From Nematostella vectensis (lineage: Eukaryota > Cnidaria > Anthozoa > Actiniaria > Edwardsiidae): a stretch of DNA of 60,000 nucleotides. Below the pieces are notes generated by a model that saw nothing but the letters and a program-made list of their open reading frames with translations, had not been told where the DNA came from and did no database searches. A program made the position numbers and the translations under genes. The stretch spans positions 14,542,951 through 14,602,950 of the forward strand of contig NC_064041.1 of NCBI RefSeq assembly GCF_932526225.1, given 5' to 3'. This document shows positions 22,882 to 35,470 of this stretch, piece by piece; position 1 is the first letter of the stretch, and each line of letters opens with the position of its first letter.

Positions 22882-25800
22882 ATGGTAGGATACGAAATCG
22901 CCACGACAGATACTGCAATTGCCGCGAAGCACCTGTGTGCAAAGTGCCGCCTTATTGTCAAAGACGCTGTACAGACTGCCTGTGGGCACCGGTACTGCTC
23001 TCCGTGCATAAGTCCCCTATTAAGGTACTAAGTGCGACTACTATGGGCCTCCAGTTCAGACAGTTTTAGATCTGTCTTCCTTATCGCGCGCGCGATACAC
23101 GCTCGGGTGCGCGCAGTCTTTCAACCGCTCCGTCAAAAAGGAAACATAGTTAATCCTGAAGAATCTATAAAGCTATTTAGTGTTGGTTTGAGAAAAATAC
23201 AAACTACATAGGTTTCCCTACAGGTCTGTTTCGTGGTTGCCCACTCATCAGGGGAAAATCCCCTGATGAGTGGGCAACCACGAAACAGACCTGTAGGGAA
23301 ACCTATGTAGTTTGTATTTTTCTCAAACCAACACTATACACCGCTCTACTTTCGAGTATTGAGCACTTTCTATGAAAGCCTTCAACCATCATTTTATAAA
23401 GCTATTTATATTTATTCCTAATAAAAAAATCAATAAAATAAAAAATTCGGATATAAAAGTTTATTTTTTAGTATTTCACAAATAATGAGACTTTTAATAG
23501 TCCAAGTTTGAAGGTTGTGCTACCGTGACATCCATAGTTTCATGCGCAATGTGCCATCACAAAATAAAATAAATGCCACAGGGCGCTAAAACGAGCATTT
23601 ACGGTGTCTTGGCTTCCATTGTTGGTATCTTGCTAATACATTTTTGTGTTGGATTCCCAGCCGAGGTCCAATACAATGTGACGTTTGTGGCTCAACAATA
23701 ACCAAGCCGGAGGTAAGTAATATTAGCTCCCCCGGTTGAGGTTGAATGTCCACTTCCACTAGTAGGTGGTGTTGGTAATGGCTGAGAGTAAGGGGGGAGG
23801 GGGAGATCAACGATTAGCTGGAATAGTGGAAACGAGAGTGGTTGCGTCGCCTTGTGCTCCAGAGGATATATATCCCTAATCATTCTGTTTCTGATTTTAG
23901 ACCTTCCGTGACAAATTCGCCGATCGTGAGATACTGGAACTCCATGTGCACTGTGTGAACCAGCCTCACGGCTGCCCCTGGGAGGGAGAACTGCGACACA
24001 GACAGGTATAACGACTTTCAATATTCCACGTCGAAACTTTTTAAGATAATTTGTATCATCACCAAGAAAGATGGCTCTATATTTCATCTCGAGGGTGGTG
24101 AGTTTCTTGGAATACGTCATAACTAACTCAATCTTATCAAGTCGACCTTTCTTACAGGTATTATCACATATGGCTTCCATCCCCTAATACCGTTTTTGCA
24201 TGGAATGTACAACTTTTAAGGCGTAGCAAGTTAAAGCTTGCTACGACTTTACAATCGGTTGCACCTGGAGAATCACGACACGTGAGAGTGCAACCTGATT
24301 TTAATTGGGAATATTTAAAAATAATGCCTGAAATGTCTGAGTGGTGATTCATCGACGTTTCGTCACTACAAACTTTAAAAACTGCCACCGTATTGGCATT
24401 CTTAGATCTATCATGAATATCATAAATGTTTTGCTTATTTTAATTGGCATTTTTTTTTCTTTTTTTTCAGAATCACCACACCAAGTGCGAGTTTACTCCA
24501 ATATCCTGTGTGCATCCAGAGTGTGGCAAGAAACTGTCTGTGGCTAAGCTACCAGAGCATCTACAGAACGAATGTCAGTACAGAGAAGAGACTTGCTCGT
24601 ATTGTGAACAGCCCGTGGTGGTAGCACGCATGAAGGTGGGTGCAGGGGAGAGTATGTAGGGAGTGTGAGGCGTATGAAAGAGCGACATAGAGAAGAGACG
24701 TACTTGTATTATTAACAGCCGCCCGGTAGCACGCATGAAGGTGCAGGATGCAGGGCGGAGGTATAAGGAAGTGTGAGGCGTATGAAGGAGCGTCATAGAT
24801 AAGAGACGTGCTCGTATTGTGAACAGCCCGTAGTGGTAGCCCGCATGAAGGTGAGTGCAGGGGAGATGGGGTATTAGGAAGGGGGGCATATGAGAGAGTG
24901 GGACGGAGAATAGACGTGCTTGTATTGTGAACATTGCCTAGTGATTGCACGCATGAAGGCGGATGCGGGTGGGTGGGAACAGTACCGAGACTGTAAGCTA
25001 CACGCCTGTGATAGGTATCCTATAATTTTTAATGAAATTATTATTTTTCTAGTATCATTTCAAATGGAGAGTTTGGCCATCTATGGCCTCTTATTGTAAC
25101 GAGACATTGACCTCTTATTGTAAAGAGACAGTGGTCTCTTATTGTTAATATCTCCCATAAAGCTTCTATGTTATGTTCTAGTTAAACTAAACGATTGAAC
25201 TATCTATTTTTCTTTAGGAACACCACGAGAAGACGTGTCCTTCATATCCCGTCAACTGCCCGAAGTGCAGCAAAGAGCTAATTCGAGTTGAGGTACATTC
25301 CACTCCATTTACCCGGGAGCCTCGGTTAGAAAAGGGGAGGGGATGCGAGAATACACTTGAAGTGTTTATGCTTGGGCACGAATGTACTGTGCAGCATTGG
25401 TTTAAATGAAACTGACTGCATGATCCGACGTTGGGCCACAATGCATATTAACAAATGAACATCTCGACGTGGAAAACTTCGACTGTCAGTATAGATACGG
25501 ACTGCTCTACGCAGTTTACATTCATGAGTGTGAGTTAGTATGTAATCGCTAGCACTGTCACTGTCACGCTTATTTTGCTTACCCAAAAAGAGGTTAATAA
25601 AGACACGGCATTTTGGCTTGAAGTCATCTTGGCCAGACAATGTCTTCACACTCATACTTATGACTGTAAACTACGTAGTTCGTATCCATACTGTCAAGTA
25701 TAGTCAGTCACATTTGATTAAAGACAAGGTATTTTGGCAAAAACTGTTGACCCAAGGTAACCAAACAAGCGAAAACATCAATAGGCCATTCCAGTTATAA

Positions 25801-27788
25801 GTTTGCGCGCGCATTACCATAGAAACCGTCATGCAGCGCGCGCTTCGTTTGGTGCAAGCTTTTAAGCTTTTTTAAGCTGAGGTAGGTTTCCATGTCGAGT
25901 GCGCGCGCACGCTTATAGCTGGTATGGCCTATTTTGCCACAAACTAGACCCCTGCTTGATATTGACAGAGGCAGGTCGAGTGACTCACACCTTTAAAGTG
26001 CTATGAAGTGAAACACTATGCTGACCCTACGCTGCATTGTATGTTTAAGTTGGCAAGGCATCTTGACCCTGCAAGTGTTAATGCTTGTGAAAAGCTAATC
26101 ACAGAGTGTCCCTTCAGCAAAGTGGGATGCCAAGAAGTGAAGGTGAGATCTCCAACCATTTGTGACGCTTTAAGCTTGGTACCCTACCGTATGTAAGAGC
26201 TTAAGTCAGAGAAGAACGTTTGTTTTATTTAATGATATTATAAAGAATTGTTCTAGCGCTTGTCGTAACATCTGATTGGTTAAACTGGACCTTGGTGATT
26301 GGTTGATCCAACCCTTGATCTCAAAAGTGACTGGTTTATTTAATCCTTCTCCTCATAGCAGATTGGTTGATACAAACCCTATCCTCACAGGCGATTGGTT
26401 GATTTAACCCTTGTCCTCACAGTTGATTGGCTGATCTAACCCTTTTCCTAATAGCTCAGGTCTTAACATTGATGTTACTCTAGTCCTCACAGGTGATTGG
26501 CTGGTCTAACCCTTGTCCTAACAGTTGATTGGCTGATCTAACCCTTTTCCTAATAGCGTAGGTCTTAACATCGATGGATGTTACTCTTGTCCTCACAGGT
26601 GATTGGCTGGTCTAACCCTTTTCCTAATAGCTTAGGTCTTAAAATCGATGTTACTCTTGTCCTCACAGGTGATTGGCTGGTCTAACCCTAGACCTAATAG
26701 CTTAGGTCTTAGCATCGATGTTACTCTTGTCCTCACAGGTAATGAACAGCAAAGAGCGTAAGGTGCATCTTGAGAAGGGCGTGGTGGGGCACACCAGCCT
26801 ACTTCTAGCGCTATTCATGGAACTCTCGCGCTACATTGAGGAGAGCCTTCCTCGCCTGGCGATGGGCCAACCTGGTGACAGTGTCTCCAAACTGCAAGAA
26901 TTGTGCAATAAAGCCATCATGGGAATAGACAGTGTCGTCAAAGAACTCGCTGTTTTCAAAACAAAACAAGAGGACCACGAAAGCAGGATAAAAAAGCTGG
27001 AGCAAAGAGGTGGTGGAATCGGCGTCAACGGGCTGCAGTCACTGCGGATTTCAGAAAACATTGATAACGAAGCTATAGGAGATGTGCTGCGGCGTGTGGC
27101 CAATGTGGAAGCCAAGGGTGCGGATCATGAAGTACTGGTCGTCGAAGCGCACTCAGCCGTAGATGAACTACGCAGGGAGGTGGGACGTCTAAATGTCAAG
27201 CTACAGGAATCCGATGACATCATTCGTAGGCTTGAGCGGCAGCTAGAGTTACACGACCAGGGAACAGGACTACGCAATCTTGCAATCGCTGATCTGGAAG
27301 AACGGCTAAACACCCTACAAGGCACAACGTTCGATAGTGTTCTCTTGTGGAAGATCACTAACGTCGCGAACAAACGCAGCGAGGCAACGTCAGGACGTGT
27401 GACCTCATTCTACAGCCCTTGCTTTTTCACCGGTCCCCATGGGTACAAGATGTGCGCGCGCATCTACCTGAATGGGGACGGCATGGGGCGTAACCATCAC
27501 GTGTCTTTGTTCTTTGTTATCATGCGCGGTGAGTTCGATGCCCTGCTGCGCTGGCCCTTCAGACAAAAGGTAACGTTGATGCTCCTGGACCAAGATAATG
27601 TGGAGCACGTGATCGACGCGTTCCGCCCAGACCCTTCCAGCAGCTCGTTCCAGCGTCCTCGCGCCGAGATGAACATCGCGAGTGGCTGTCCGCTCTTCTG
27701 CTCCCACGAACAGCTTACGCAACACGCGTACATTCGTGACGACACGATGTTCCTTAAGATCATCGTGGACAAGCCAGACTGGGCATGA
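22882..27788 (+). CDS. TRAF-family adaptor / E3 ligase (RING, TRAF zinc fingers, MATH), 560 aa
   Basis: TRAF proteins are cytosolic adaptors that link TNF-receptor and Toll/IL-1-type receptors to NF-kappaB and MAP-kinase signalling; the RING can act as a ubiquitin ligase. Exons 22882-23024, 23661-23712, 23901-24005, 24471-24635, 25218-25292, 26050-26142 and 26739-27788 join with matching phases and GT-AG borders. The RING spans residues 19-57 (CAKC, CGHRYCSPC, CDVC). TRAF-type zinc fingers follow to about 210 with HX3-4C pairs, ending CPFSKVGC. A heptad-rich coiled coil spans about 270-390 and a MATH domain about 408-558 (LLWKITNV, YSPCFFTGPHGYKM, DTMFLKIIVD). Length and finger spacing resemble TRAF3 (568 aa in human), but TRAF2/5-type cannot be excluded. 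The acceptor of exon 6 is the least certain border. An acceptor lies just 5' of the ATG, so an upstream untranslated exon is expected. Confidence 0.9.
23178..23336. repeat. Perfect palindrome, ~78-bp arms, 3-nt centre
   Basis: The sequence from TAGTGTTGGTTTGAG to the centre (TCAGGGGAAAATCCCCTGA) is followed by its exact reverse complement. It lies in TRAF intron 1. The motif TATAAAGCTATTTA occurs just before the left arm (23166-23179) and again at 23395-23408, so a direct repeat brackets the palindrome plus about 60 bp. It may be a very young foldback insertion or an inverted duplication. Confidence 0.9.
24530..24975 (+). repeat. Four ~108-bp copies of TRAF exon 4 end with donor
   Basis: The last ~50 nt of exon 4 and the following intron bases recur three more times in intron 4. 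Copies of the exon end (GCATGAAG) finish at 24635 (authentic), 24740, 24850 and 24958. The donors read GTGGGT, GTGCAG, GTGAGT and GCGGAT. The third copy keeps the exon's local reading frame and has a better donor than the real one. Copies two and four have in-frame stops. Confidence 0.85.
25781..25933. mobile_element. 153-bp foldback MITE in TRAF intron 5
   Basis: The ends ATAGGCCATTCCAGTTATAA and, on the other strand, ATAGGCCATACCAGCTATAA extend into inverted repeats of about 48 bp with a GCGCGCGC core. A more decayed inverted repeat lies just upstream (about 25485-25704). Confidence 0.65.
26330..26740 (+). repeat. Array of acceptor-like repeats ending at the exon 7 acceptor
   Basis: Units containing GATTGGYTGRTCTAACCC and CTTGTCCTCACAGGT repeat through intron 6. 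The motif CCTCACAG|GT ends at 26492, 26598, 26668 and 26738; the last is the authentic acceptor. The last three are exactly 70 bp apart. Weaker relatives (CCTCATAG, CCTAACAG) lie further upstream. Using a decoy would shift the frame (70 or 140 nt) or meet a stop (246 nt). Confidence 0.85.
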
Positions 27789-27797
27789 AAATGGTTA

Positions 27798-27906
27798 GGC
27801 TTGGCCTGCAAAAACGACCGCTTATTCGTGCTCATGTGTTACGGGCGTGGTGACGCGAACGTGCTCATGTGAAGACGGGCCAGCGGATGTTTTTGCAGGC
27901 TAAGCC
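27798..27906. mobile_element. Short inverted-repeat element in TRAF 3' UTR
   Basis: GGCTTGGCCTGCAAAAAC, ten bases after the stop codon, pairs with GTTTTTGCAGGCTAAGCC at 27889-27906. Inner parts (GTGCTCATGTG) also pair. This gives a transcript hairpin in the presumed 3' UTR. A possible polyadenylation signal AATAAA is at 28120-28125. Confidence 0.55.
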
Positions 27907-29224
27907 GCGATCGGCTGAACTAGAGTGAGTCCAACATCAATGTACGGCTATTTAGTTAAAAATGCTTTTATCGAAAAAAGCTGATTGTGGCTAGTTTATT
28001 GGGACCCTGAGAAATGAAGGATTATCAAACGTGGAATCGAAATATCGAACGGAAACAAAGCCTTAGTAAGCCAATTTGGTAACTGTAAAATTAGGATATA
28101 TCAAAATAGCACACCCCAAAATAAAAAGCTTTGGAAAAGACTTACAGACCTTGCGAATATAACCTTATGGCTAATTTGCAACGGTGAATACAAAAAACAT
28201 ATAACGGCTAATTCTGTTTGTTGTGCGATGTTGGATTCTCTTGAGTTTTTGCTCGATTTCGGTCAAAACCTGGAACTTTGAGAGTGTGAAGACATGCGAA
28301 CAAACTACAAACTGAGCAACAAAAATCGCACAACTATCACAAGCAAAGAATGACCTAGTAATGGGATTGTACAGCAGAAGATGATAGGGGAACTCTTGAG
28401 ATTCATCGTTACGGCGAAGCTGTGAAGCTATTTTATAGTGTTTCGAGAAAGCGGCTCGAAACGTCACCCAACATTAAAAATAGTTGAGATTCGATCCTGT
28501 TTATGAGATGTATTTGAAGGATTACAATGACGACATTTTAACATCGATGGAGTGTATAGTGGTTACCAAGTCTTCAGAGCTTCTCGACAACACCTTACAT
28601 AATACGTTACAAGTTACCAAAAAACAACAGCAATATTGCTACGGAGCGACTGGAGTCTTTAATACCTCACACTATGTTGGGCATAGCACCATTTCCGGCG
28701 TAATACTTCAAACATTCTTGCATCTCCTTCTAAAAAGTGCATCAGCTGAAAGACGAGGGGAACTATGGTGTTGCAGTATCATATCTCGAGATAAATATTG
28801 AGACCATTCGTGAATTACTACTACCTGGTCCAGTCCCCAACGTGTAGTGTGTGTTGGCGGGCTCACCTAAACTGATGAATTTTTCAGTATGCGTGAATTT
28901 GGTAATAGCAAGCGTACACAGCACCCAACAGATGTCAGTGCACCATCCTCAATGTCACATGTCGTGTTCCGGATCAGTAGACTAAAAGGCCATTTCTACC
29001 TAGACTGCTTGCGAATCCCTTCTTCGGTAAGCGTCAGTAAAAACAAAAGAAGGATATCCCGTGTCGTGCACTCAGCTTTAGGTCTCAAAACACCATCGGT
29101 TTGTTTACGCATAAGTCAATCGCTCTCCTCCAAACCCTCCACCCCACCCCCACTGTAGCGTGACAAACTGAATGTTGCGCGCGCAACATGGACATGTTTT
29201 TCTGTGTGTTTTTTTTTTTTACTA

Positions 29225-29354
29225 AGGCTAAGTTCAAACGTCGTATTATCCACGAGCCGTATTCAATGCAAATGAAGATGAAACAATCGACTCGATTCGT
29301 TTGCATGCATTTGCTTTGAATACGGATGGATAATACGACGTTTGAACTTAGCCT
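29225..29354. mobile_element. 130-bp MITE
   Basis: The ends AGGCTAAGTTCAAACGTCGT and ACGACGTTTGAACTTAGCCT are perfect inverted repeats. With a few mismatches the pairing continues to about 47 bp. No clear target duplication was found. Confidence 0.75.
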
Positions 29355-30556
29355 GACGTCCGCCAAAGGTGGGGCTGCAAGCAGTCAAATGATCACTTGG
29401 CCAAAAGTTCACTTATCCACCTGAAAAGTCCCAAGGGCTACCGTCAATGCCAATAGAGAGCTAGCATACCCGGGTCAACTGTGGATAGCTGACCAAGGAC
29501 TAGAGGTGGCCGGGCGTGCAGGGACACGTTTTTGCTGCCAAAGGCTGGGAAGGCGCAGCTTGCCCCCTACGGGGGACCTGTGGCAGATCTTCGCGAGACC
29601 TCTTGGAGAGCACATGATCGTCGTCACGCAGGGCGCCTAACCGTGGTCATGGAGTCCATCTATGCCGGCGCCTCAGGTGTCACAGCATGGCGGTCGAATG
29701 AATGTGTAGGCCTCTCGTATCAAAACATCTGCTGTGCTGAACACAGTTCTAGAAATAGGTATAATTGGAAAACGAGTGAATGAGTCAAGTTGCCATCCTG
29801 ACAATAGGGTGTTCTAGTTCTACAGGACGTAGGCTCGGGCACTTTTGATTCCACGCACACGCTGAATTTTGCCGCCGTCGCGTCTTGAAGAGCGAAGGCT
29901 GATCTAGATCGCTCGACTTTAGCCTATGACCGCTAGTAGTCCTGAATTACATACTACGACTCTCCGCTCACGACATCTCAGAAACCGTATGCGTGTTACT
30001 CATTTGCATTTTTGCCCTAAGCGTGCGCTGTTCGCGTGTGCATGTGTGCGAGCTACTCACCGTGTACTTTTCTATAACGTGTTCGCTCTCTGAACAAGGA
30101 ATGAGTTCGTTATAAAATCTAACACCTTATAGCGAAAATGAAATATCCTGAATTTGACATGGAAAAGAATCAGCCCAACGAACCTGAGGCAAATGAGCTT
30201 TTTGATTTTTTTTATTGAAACTGGTCATAGCCACTTTCTTCTTTCATTTCATGATATTTTCGATTTGCATCCGCAATCAGCATTCCTTATATTTTGAAAC
30301 TACTGTTAAAACGTTTAAAAATCCTACGACTTTCCTTTTCGTAGCCGAGCGTGGTGGCGGAGTCGTGGACTTGATTTTCACTCTACGACACGAGTTCTAG
30401 GACGCGGGCAAGTCACAAGACTAGATCGTGCTGTCTAAATCGGCCTTTAGAAATAAAGAGCGTGCGAACAATATGGCCGCGCGGAGGATCGAAACGAAGG
30501 ATAAGGACAAAGGCAATAGAACATCTCCCATTTCTTCACCCGGCCGTACTCTTTTT

Positions 30557-31010
30557 GCATCTATCAGCGGCTTTCCCCGGGGTACGACCCCGAGGTACTT
30601 GCCCGAGGGATTTACCCCAGGGGATTTGTTTGGTAAGCGGTATATCGTACAACGCCTGGGCCTGGCTTCCCGCTTTTTGCGCTCTTCTGGAGATCTTCGT
30701 CGTGTAGTGATTCGAAGAAATAACATGCTCATCTACCGGTGACCTGATCTACTAAGATTCCTTTAAATTATTTCTCGTGCATTAATAAACGAAGAAATAC
30801 ATTATACCGTCCTCTAAGCGATAAATAACGGCCTTAGCAGTGATCACACTGCGAATGCTCTATATTTCTCCTATTGTTCGGATTCGCCAAGGAAACCCTT
30901 AATGAATTGATCAAGGAAACCCTTCATGAACTGAGTGATTTGATAAGTTTGTAAGGGCACTTTGACAAATTCCCGGGGGTCGCACCCCGGGGGAAGCCGC
31001 TGATATATGC
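30557..31010. mobile_element. 454-bp element with GC-rich inverted repeats
   Basis: GCATCTATCAGCGGCTTTCC at the left pairs with the reverse complement of the right end (GCATATATCAGCGGCTTCCC). The pairing continues through CCCCGGGG-type sequence for about 45 bp. The interior is AT-rich and non-coding. Confidence 0.6.
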
Positions 31011-33012
31011 AATGAACGCTCTTTTCCGCTAAAACCCTACAAAACGATTGCTATACAGGCTCGCTTGCTATTCTTGATCTGTTGACACGACGGAGAGTTG
31101 AAATCTATAGTGCGCGAGCCGCTATATATTCTATATTAGTTTGCTCAATTATTGACCTTGTTAGTCCGGGAAATGATAGTCAAGGCATTGTAAGAGAGGT
31201 AAATCAAGTTTATTTTTAAAAAAAAAGGACTATTAAGATATTGAAATCCTACTGAGTGGTATGGATCAACCACAAAAAAAAAAAAAAAAAAAAAAAATGA
31301 GTCAGCCGAGATTCATACATTTCAAGATTCATTCAACGAGCTTAGCGAGCTTGTGGGTCTCGAATAGACAGGCCAAGTTGTTGTAAGAGGGGTAATTCAG
31401 CTTGTGGGTCTCGGATAGAGAGGCCAAGTTGTTGTAAGAGGGGTAATTCAGCTTGTGGAACCTTAGTTCAGGACAATTTAGTAAGCTGATTAAATGATGG
31501 TCATAGAACCGGATGTTTAGATGAATATTGATTGTAAAGCCAGTGTTATAACAGGTATAGATCCTGCAGCTGAGTCTTTCATTTCATTATTTCTTGAAAT
31601 TCCATATCTCCAATAGAAAGAACAACTATAGTACACTACAGCAACAGTAAAATGACGTTATATCAATACAAAAACAATGGAGCAAACAAGCTAAAGTTTA
31701 GCTAACGAAAACAATGCCAGTGCGAATCAGCAACTAGGTTTTGTGTAAAGATATTATCTATAGTTATAATCGTTAAATGAGCATTTTTTCCAGATTTGAG
31801 AAATTTAGTGGAAACTTTATGTAAATGCTGTCCTGCTTTATTACCAATGCGTATTAAAATCCGCAAGAGACTCCATGTGTCCTCTGTCGAAACTTCCTAA
31901 TAATTCAGAAGCAAGCATGGTGGTTTGACAGAAGTAACTTCACGTGTTGCTCGGATAAAGCCTGCCTACATTAGAGTAATGACGCGCAAGATCAGTTACG
32001 ATTTTACACCCCAAATCGAGTTGCCTCGTTTTCGCGGCGATATTACACCCCAGATCAAGTTCTTTTGCAGAATTTATCGCAACCTCTTTTTTGCAAATTA
32101 AATTGCAGTTGACTTTAGCGTGTTCGGGACTCCAGTGCAAATAACTGCGCAACTTTAACATAAACATTTTAGATTATTTAGCTTATATTTTTTTTAGCAG
32201 AATAGAAGTTCTTATGTAACATTAATGTTACGTTTTGGGTCAATTTACGACTATTTTTACACCAATGTTATTGCGTCGCAGCCTCAAGCGGGGTTTCGCG
32301 CGACCATTGCTAGTGCAGGCCTTACAAATATCTAGAAATCAAAGGTGATTGCGCGATAACGAGAATAGATCCCACAGGCTGACACCAAAGACTGTATGCC
32401 CCTCATTGCCTCCTCCCCAGGCTCCCGGGGGCGGACTCTAATACATTTAGAAGGGAAAACTACTGGTAAAGAAATAGTTTGCTATAAAAGAAACCCCGAC
32501 GTTCACCTTCAACGTTGGGTCGTGTCTCTCAGAAGATTTCACATTTTTGGATTGATGCACCACAGAAAACAATGGGGAACCAAAACAGCAGAACAATGAG
32601 GTAATCTAGCCAGTTGCGTGAGGCCTTATGAGCGGGCTTCTACATCGCTTGTCAACATTCACGTAGTCGTTACTAGCATAGACGTTCAGGAGCGTTAAAA
32701 GCCTAAGAGGGGGGACTAATATAGTTAAAAAGGGAGGCTGCCGATGGGGAGGTGTGGGGCCCAGTCCCTGGCTTTGCCATTAATAACCTGCCACCTGAGA
32801 GCGAAGCAAGTTTGTCGCCTGACATGAGTAGGGCAGGGAGTATAATAATCTCGTTTTTATCTTAAACAATATAAATGATAGATGATATATACAAATCTTT
32901 ATTAATCACAAAATCTGAGCCCGGCTTCTATTCTAAAATACTTTTACGATATTTTGATTGCTTCACGAATTAGGGGGAAGGAATTAAAAAAAAAAGATAT
33001 CCTAGCTTCCCT

Positions 33013-35470
33013 GTTTTTCCCAGTGTCGAAACCCTCAGGTCTGATTCCTTGGATATCGTTCAAGTATAACGGTCTGAGTCTTTAGATATCGTTTAAGCCT
33101 GACCCTTAGGTCTGAGTCCTTGGGTATCGTTCAAGTCTAACCCTCAGGTCCGGACCTATGCATAGCGTTCAAGTATAACCCTAATGTCCGAGTCCTTTGA
33201 TATCGTTAAAGTCTAACACTAATGTCTGAGTCCTTTGATATCGTTCAAGTCTGAAGATAATGTAATGTCTGAGTCCTTGGATGTCGGTCAAGTGTAACCC
33301 TGAGGTCTGAAACCTTGCACTCGTTCAAGTGTAACCCTGAGCTCTGAGTCGTTGCATATCGTTCAAGTCTGACCCTAAGGTGTGAGTCCTAGATATCGTT
33401 CAAATCTGACCCTAAGGTCTAAGTATGGATATCGTGTAAGTCTAACCCTAATGTCTGAGTCCTTGGATATCGTTCAAGTGTAACCCTAATGTCTGAGTCC
33501 TTGGATATCGGTCAAGTGTAACCCTAATGTCTGAGTCCTTGGATATCGTCCAAGTCTGACCCTAGGATCTGAGTCCTTGGATATCGTTCAAGTCTGACCC
33601 TAATTACTAATTCCTAAATCGTTCAAGTGTAACCCTAATGTCCGAGTCCTTGGGTATCGGTCAAGTGTAACCCTAATGTCTGAGTCCTTGGATATCGTTC
33701 AAGTGTAACCCTAATGTCTGAGTCCTTGGATATCGGTCAAGTGTAACCCTAAGGTCCGAGTCCTTGGATATCGTTCAAGTGTAACCCTAATGTCTGAGTC
33801 CTTGGATATCGTTCAAGTGTAACCCTAAGGTCCGAGTCCTTGGATATCGTTCAAGTGTAACCCTAATGTCTGAGTCCTTGGATATCGTTCAAGTATGACC
33901 CTAATGTCCGAGTCCTTGGATATCGTTCAAGTGTAACCCTAAGGTCCGAGTCCTTGGATATCGTTCAAGTGTAACCCTAATGTCTGAGTCCTTGGATATC
34001 GTTCAAGTGTAACCCTAAGGTCCGAGTCCTTGGATATCGTCCAAGTCTGACCCTAGGATCTGAGTCCTTGGATATCGTTCAAGTCTGACCCTAATTACTG
34101 ATTCCTAAATCGTTCAAGTGTAACCCTAATGTCCGAGTCCTTTGATATCGTTAAAGTCTAACCCTAATGTCTGAGTCCTTTGATATCGTTCAAGTCTGAA
34201 GATAATGTAATGTCTGAGTCCTTGGATGTCGGTCAAGTGTAACCCTGAGGTCTGAAACCTTGCACTCGTTCAAGTGTAACCCTGAGCTCTGAGTCGTTGC
34301 ATATCGTTCAAGTCTGACCCTAAGGTGTGAGTCCTAGATATCGTTCAAATCTGACCCTAAGGTCTAAGTATGGATATCGTGTAAGTCTAACCCTAATGTC
34401 TGAGTCCTTGGATATCGTTCAAGTGTAACCCTAATGTCTGAGTCCTTGGATATCGGTCAAGTGTAACCCTAATGTCTGAGTCCTTGGATATCGTCCAAGT
34501 CTGACCCTAGGATCTGAGTCCTTGGATATCGTTCAAGTCTGACCCTAATTACTAATTCCTAAATCGTTCAAGTGTAACCCTAATGTCCGAGTCCTTGGGT
34601 ATCGGTCAAGTGTAACCCTAATGTCTGAGTCCTTGGATATCGTTCAAGTGTAACCCTAATGTCTGAGTCCTTGGATATCGGTCAAGTGTAACCCTAAGGT
34701 CCGAGTCCTTGGATATCGTTCAAGTGTAACCCTAATGTCTGAGTCCTTGGATATCGTTCAAGTGTAACCCTAAGGTCCGAGTCCTTAGATATCGTTCAAG
34801 TGTAACCCTAATGTCTGAGTCCTTGGATATCGTTCAAGTATGACCCTAATGTCCGAGTCCTTGGATATCGTTCAAGTGTAACCCTAAGGTCCGAGTCCTT
34901 GGATATCGTTCAAGTGTAACCCTAATGTCTGAGTCCTTGGATATCGTTCAAGTGTAACCCTAAGGTCCGAGTCCTTGGATATCGTCCAAGTCTGACCCTA
35001 GGATCTGAGTCCTTGGATATCGTTCAAGTCTGACCCTAATTACTGATTCCTAAATCGTTCAAGTGTAACCCTAATGTCCGAGTCCTTGGATATCGTTCAA
35101 GTCTGACCCTAATTACTGATTCCTAAATCGTTCAAGTGTAACCCTGAGGTCTGAGTCCTTGCATATCGTTCAAGTGTAACCCTAATGTCCGAGTCCTTGG
35201 ATATCGTTCAAGTATGACCCTAATGTCCGAGTCCTTGGATATCGTTCAAGTGTAACCCTAATGTCTGAGTCCTTCGATATCGTTCAAGTGTGACCCTAAG
35301 GTCCGAGTCCTTGGATATCGTTCAAGTGTAACCCTAATGTCTGAGTCCTTCGATATTGTTCAAGTGTAACCCTAAGGTCTGGGTCCTTGCATATCGTTCA
35401 AGTCTGACCCTAAGGTGTGAGTCCTTGGATACATTGTTGAAGTCTAACCCTTGGGTCTGAGTCCTAAAAG
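33013..35470. repeat. 39-bp satellite array with 945-bp higher-order repeat
   Basis: About 60 units of the type GTCTGAGTCCTTGGATATCG + TTCAAGTGTAACCCTAAT, with variants. A distinctive run starting at 33186 (GTCCGAGTCCTTTGATATCG) recurs at 34131, so a block of about 24 units (945 bp) was itself duplicated. The array lies about 260 bp downstream of the PMPCA stop codon. Confidence 0.9.

Larger units (their letters stand above)
27907..33012. other. No recognised gene
   Basis: Frames at 28171-28467 (-), 28484-28801 (+), 28889-29158 (+), 29532-29783 (+) and 30421-30742 (both strands) have no domain I can name and no splice support. Poly-A of over 20 bases lies near 31273-31297, and a tandem pair of about 53 bp (CTTGTGGGTCTCGRATAGA) at 31349-31456. 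Two inverted-repeat elements are listed separately. Confidence 0.4.

Noticed and set aside
24561-24950. Minus-strand frames of 119-129 aa with internal repeats
   Set aside because: Antisense to TRAF exon 4 and its tandem copies; the internal repetition comes from the DNA duplication.
33013-35470. Interstitial telomere repeat, because CCCTAA occurs in every unit
   Set aside because: CCCTAA appears once per 39 bp and never in tandem; it is part of a longer unit.
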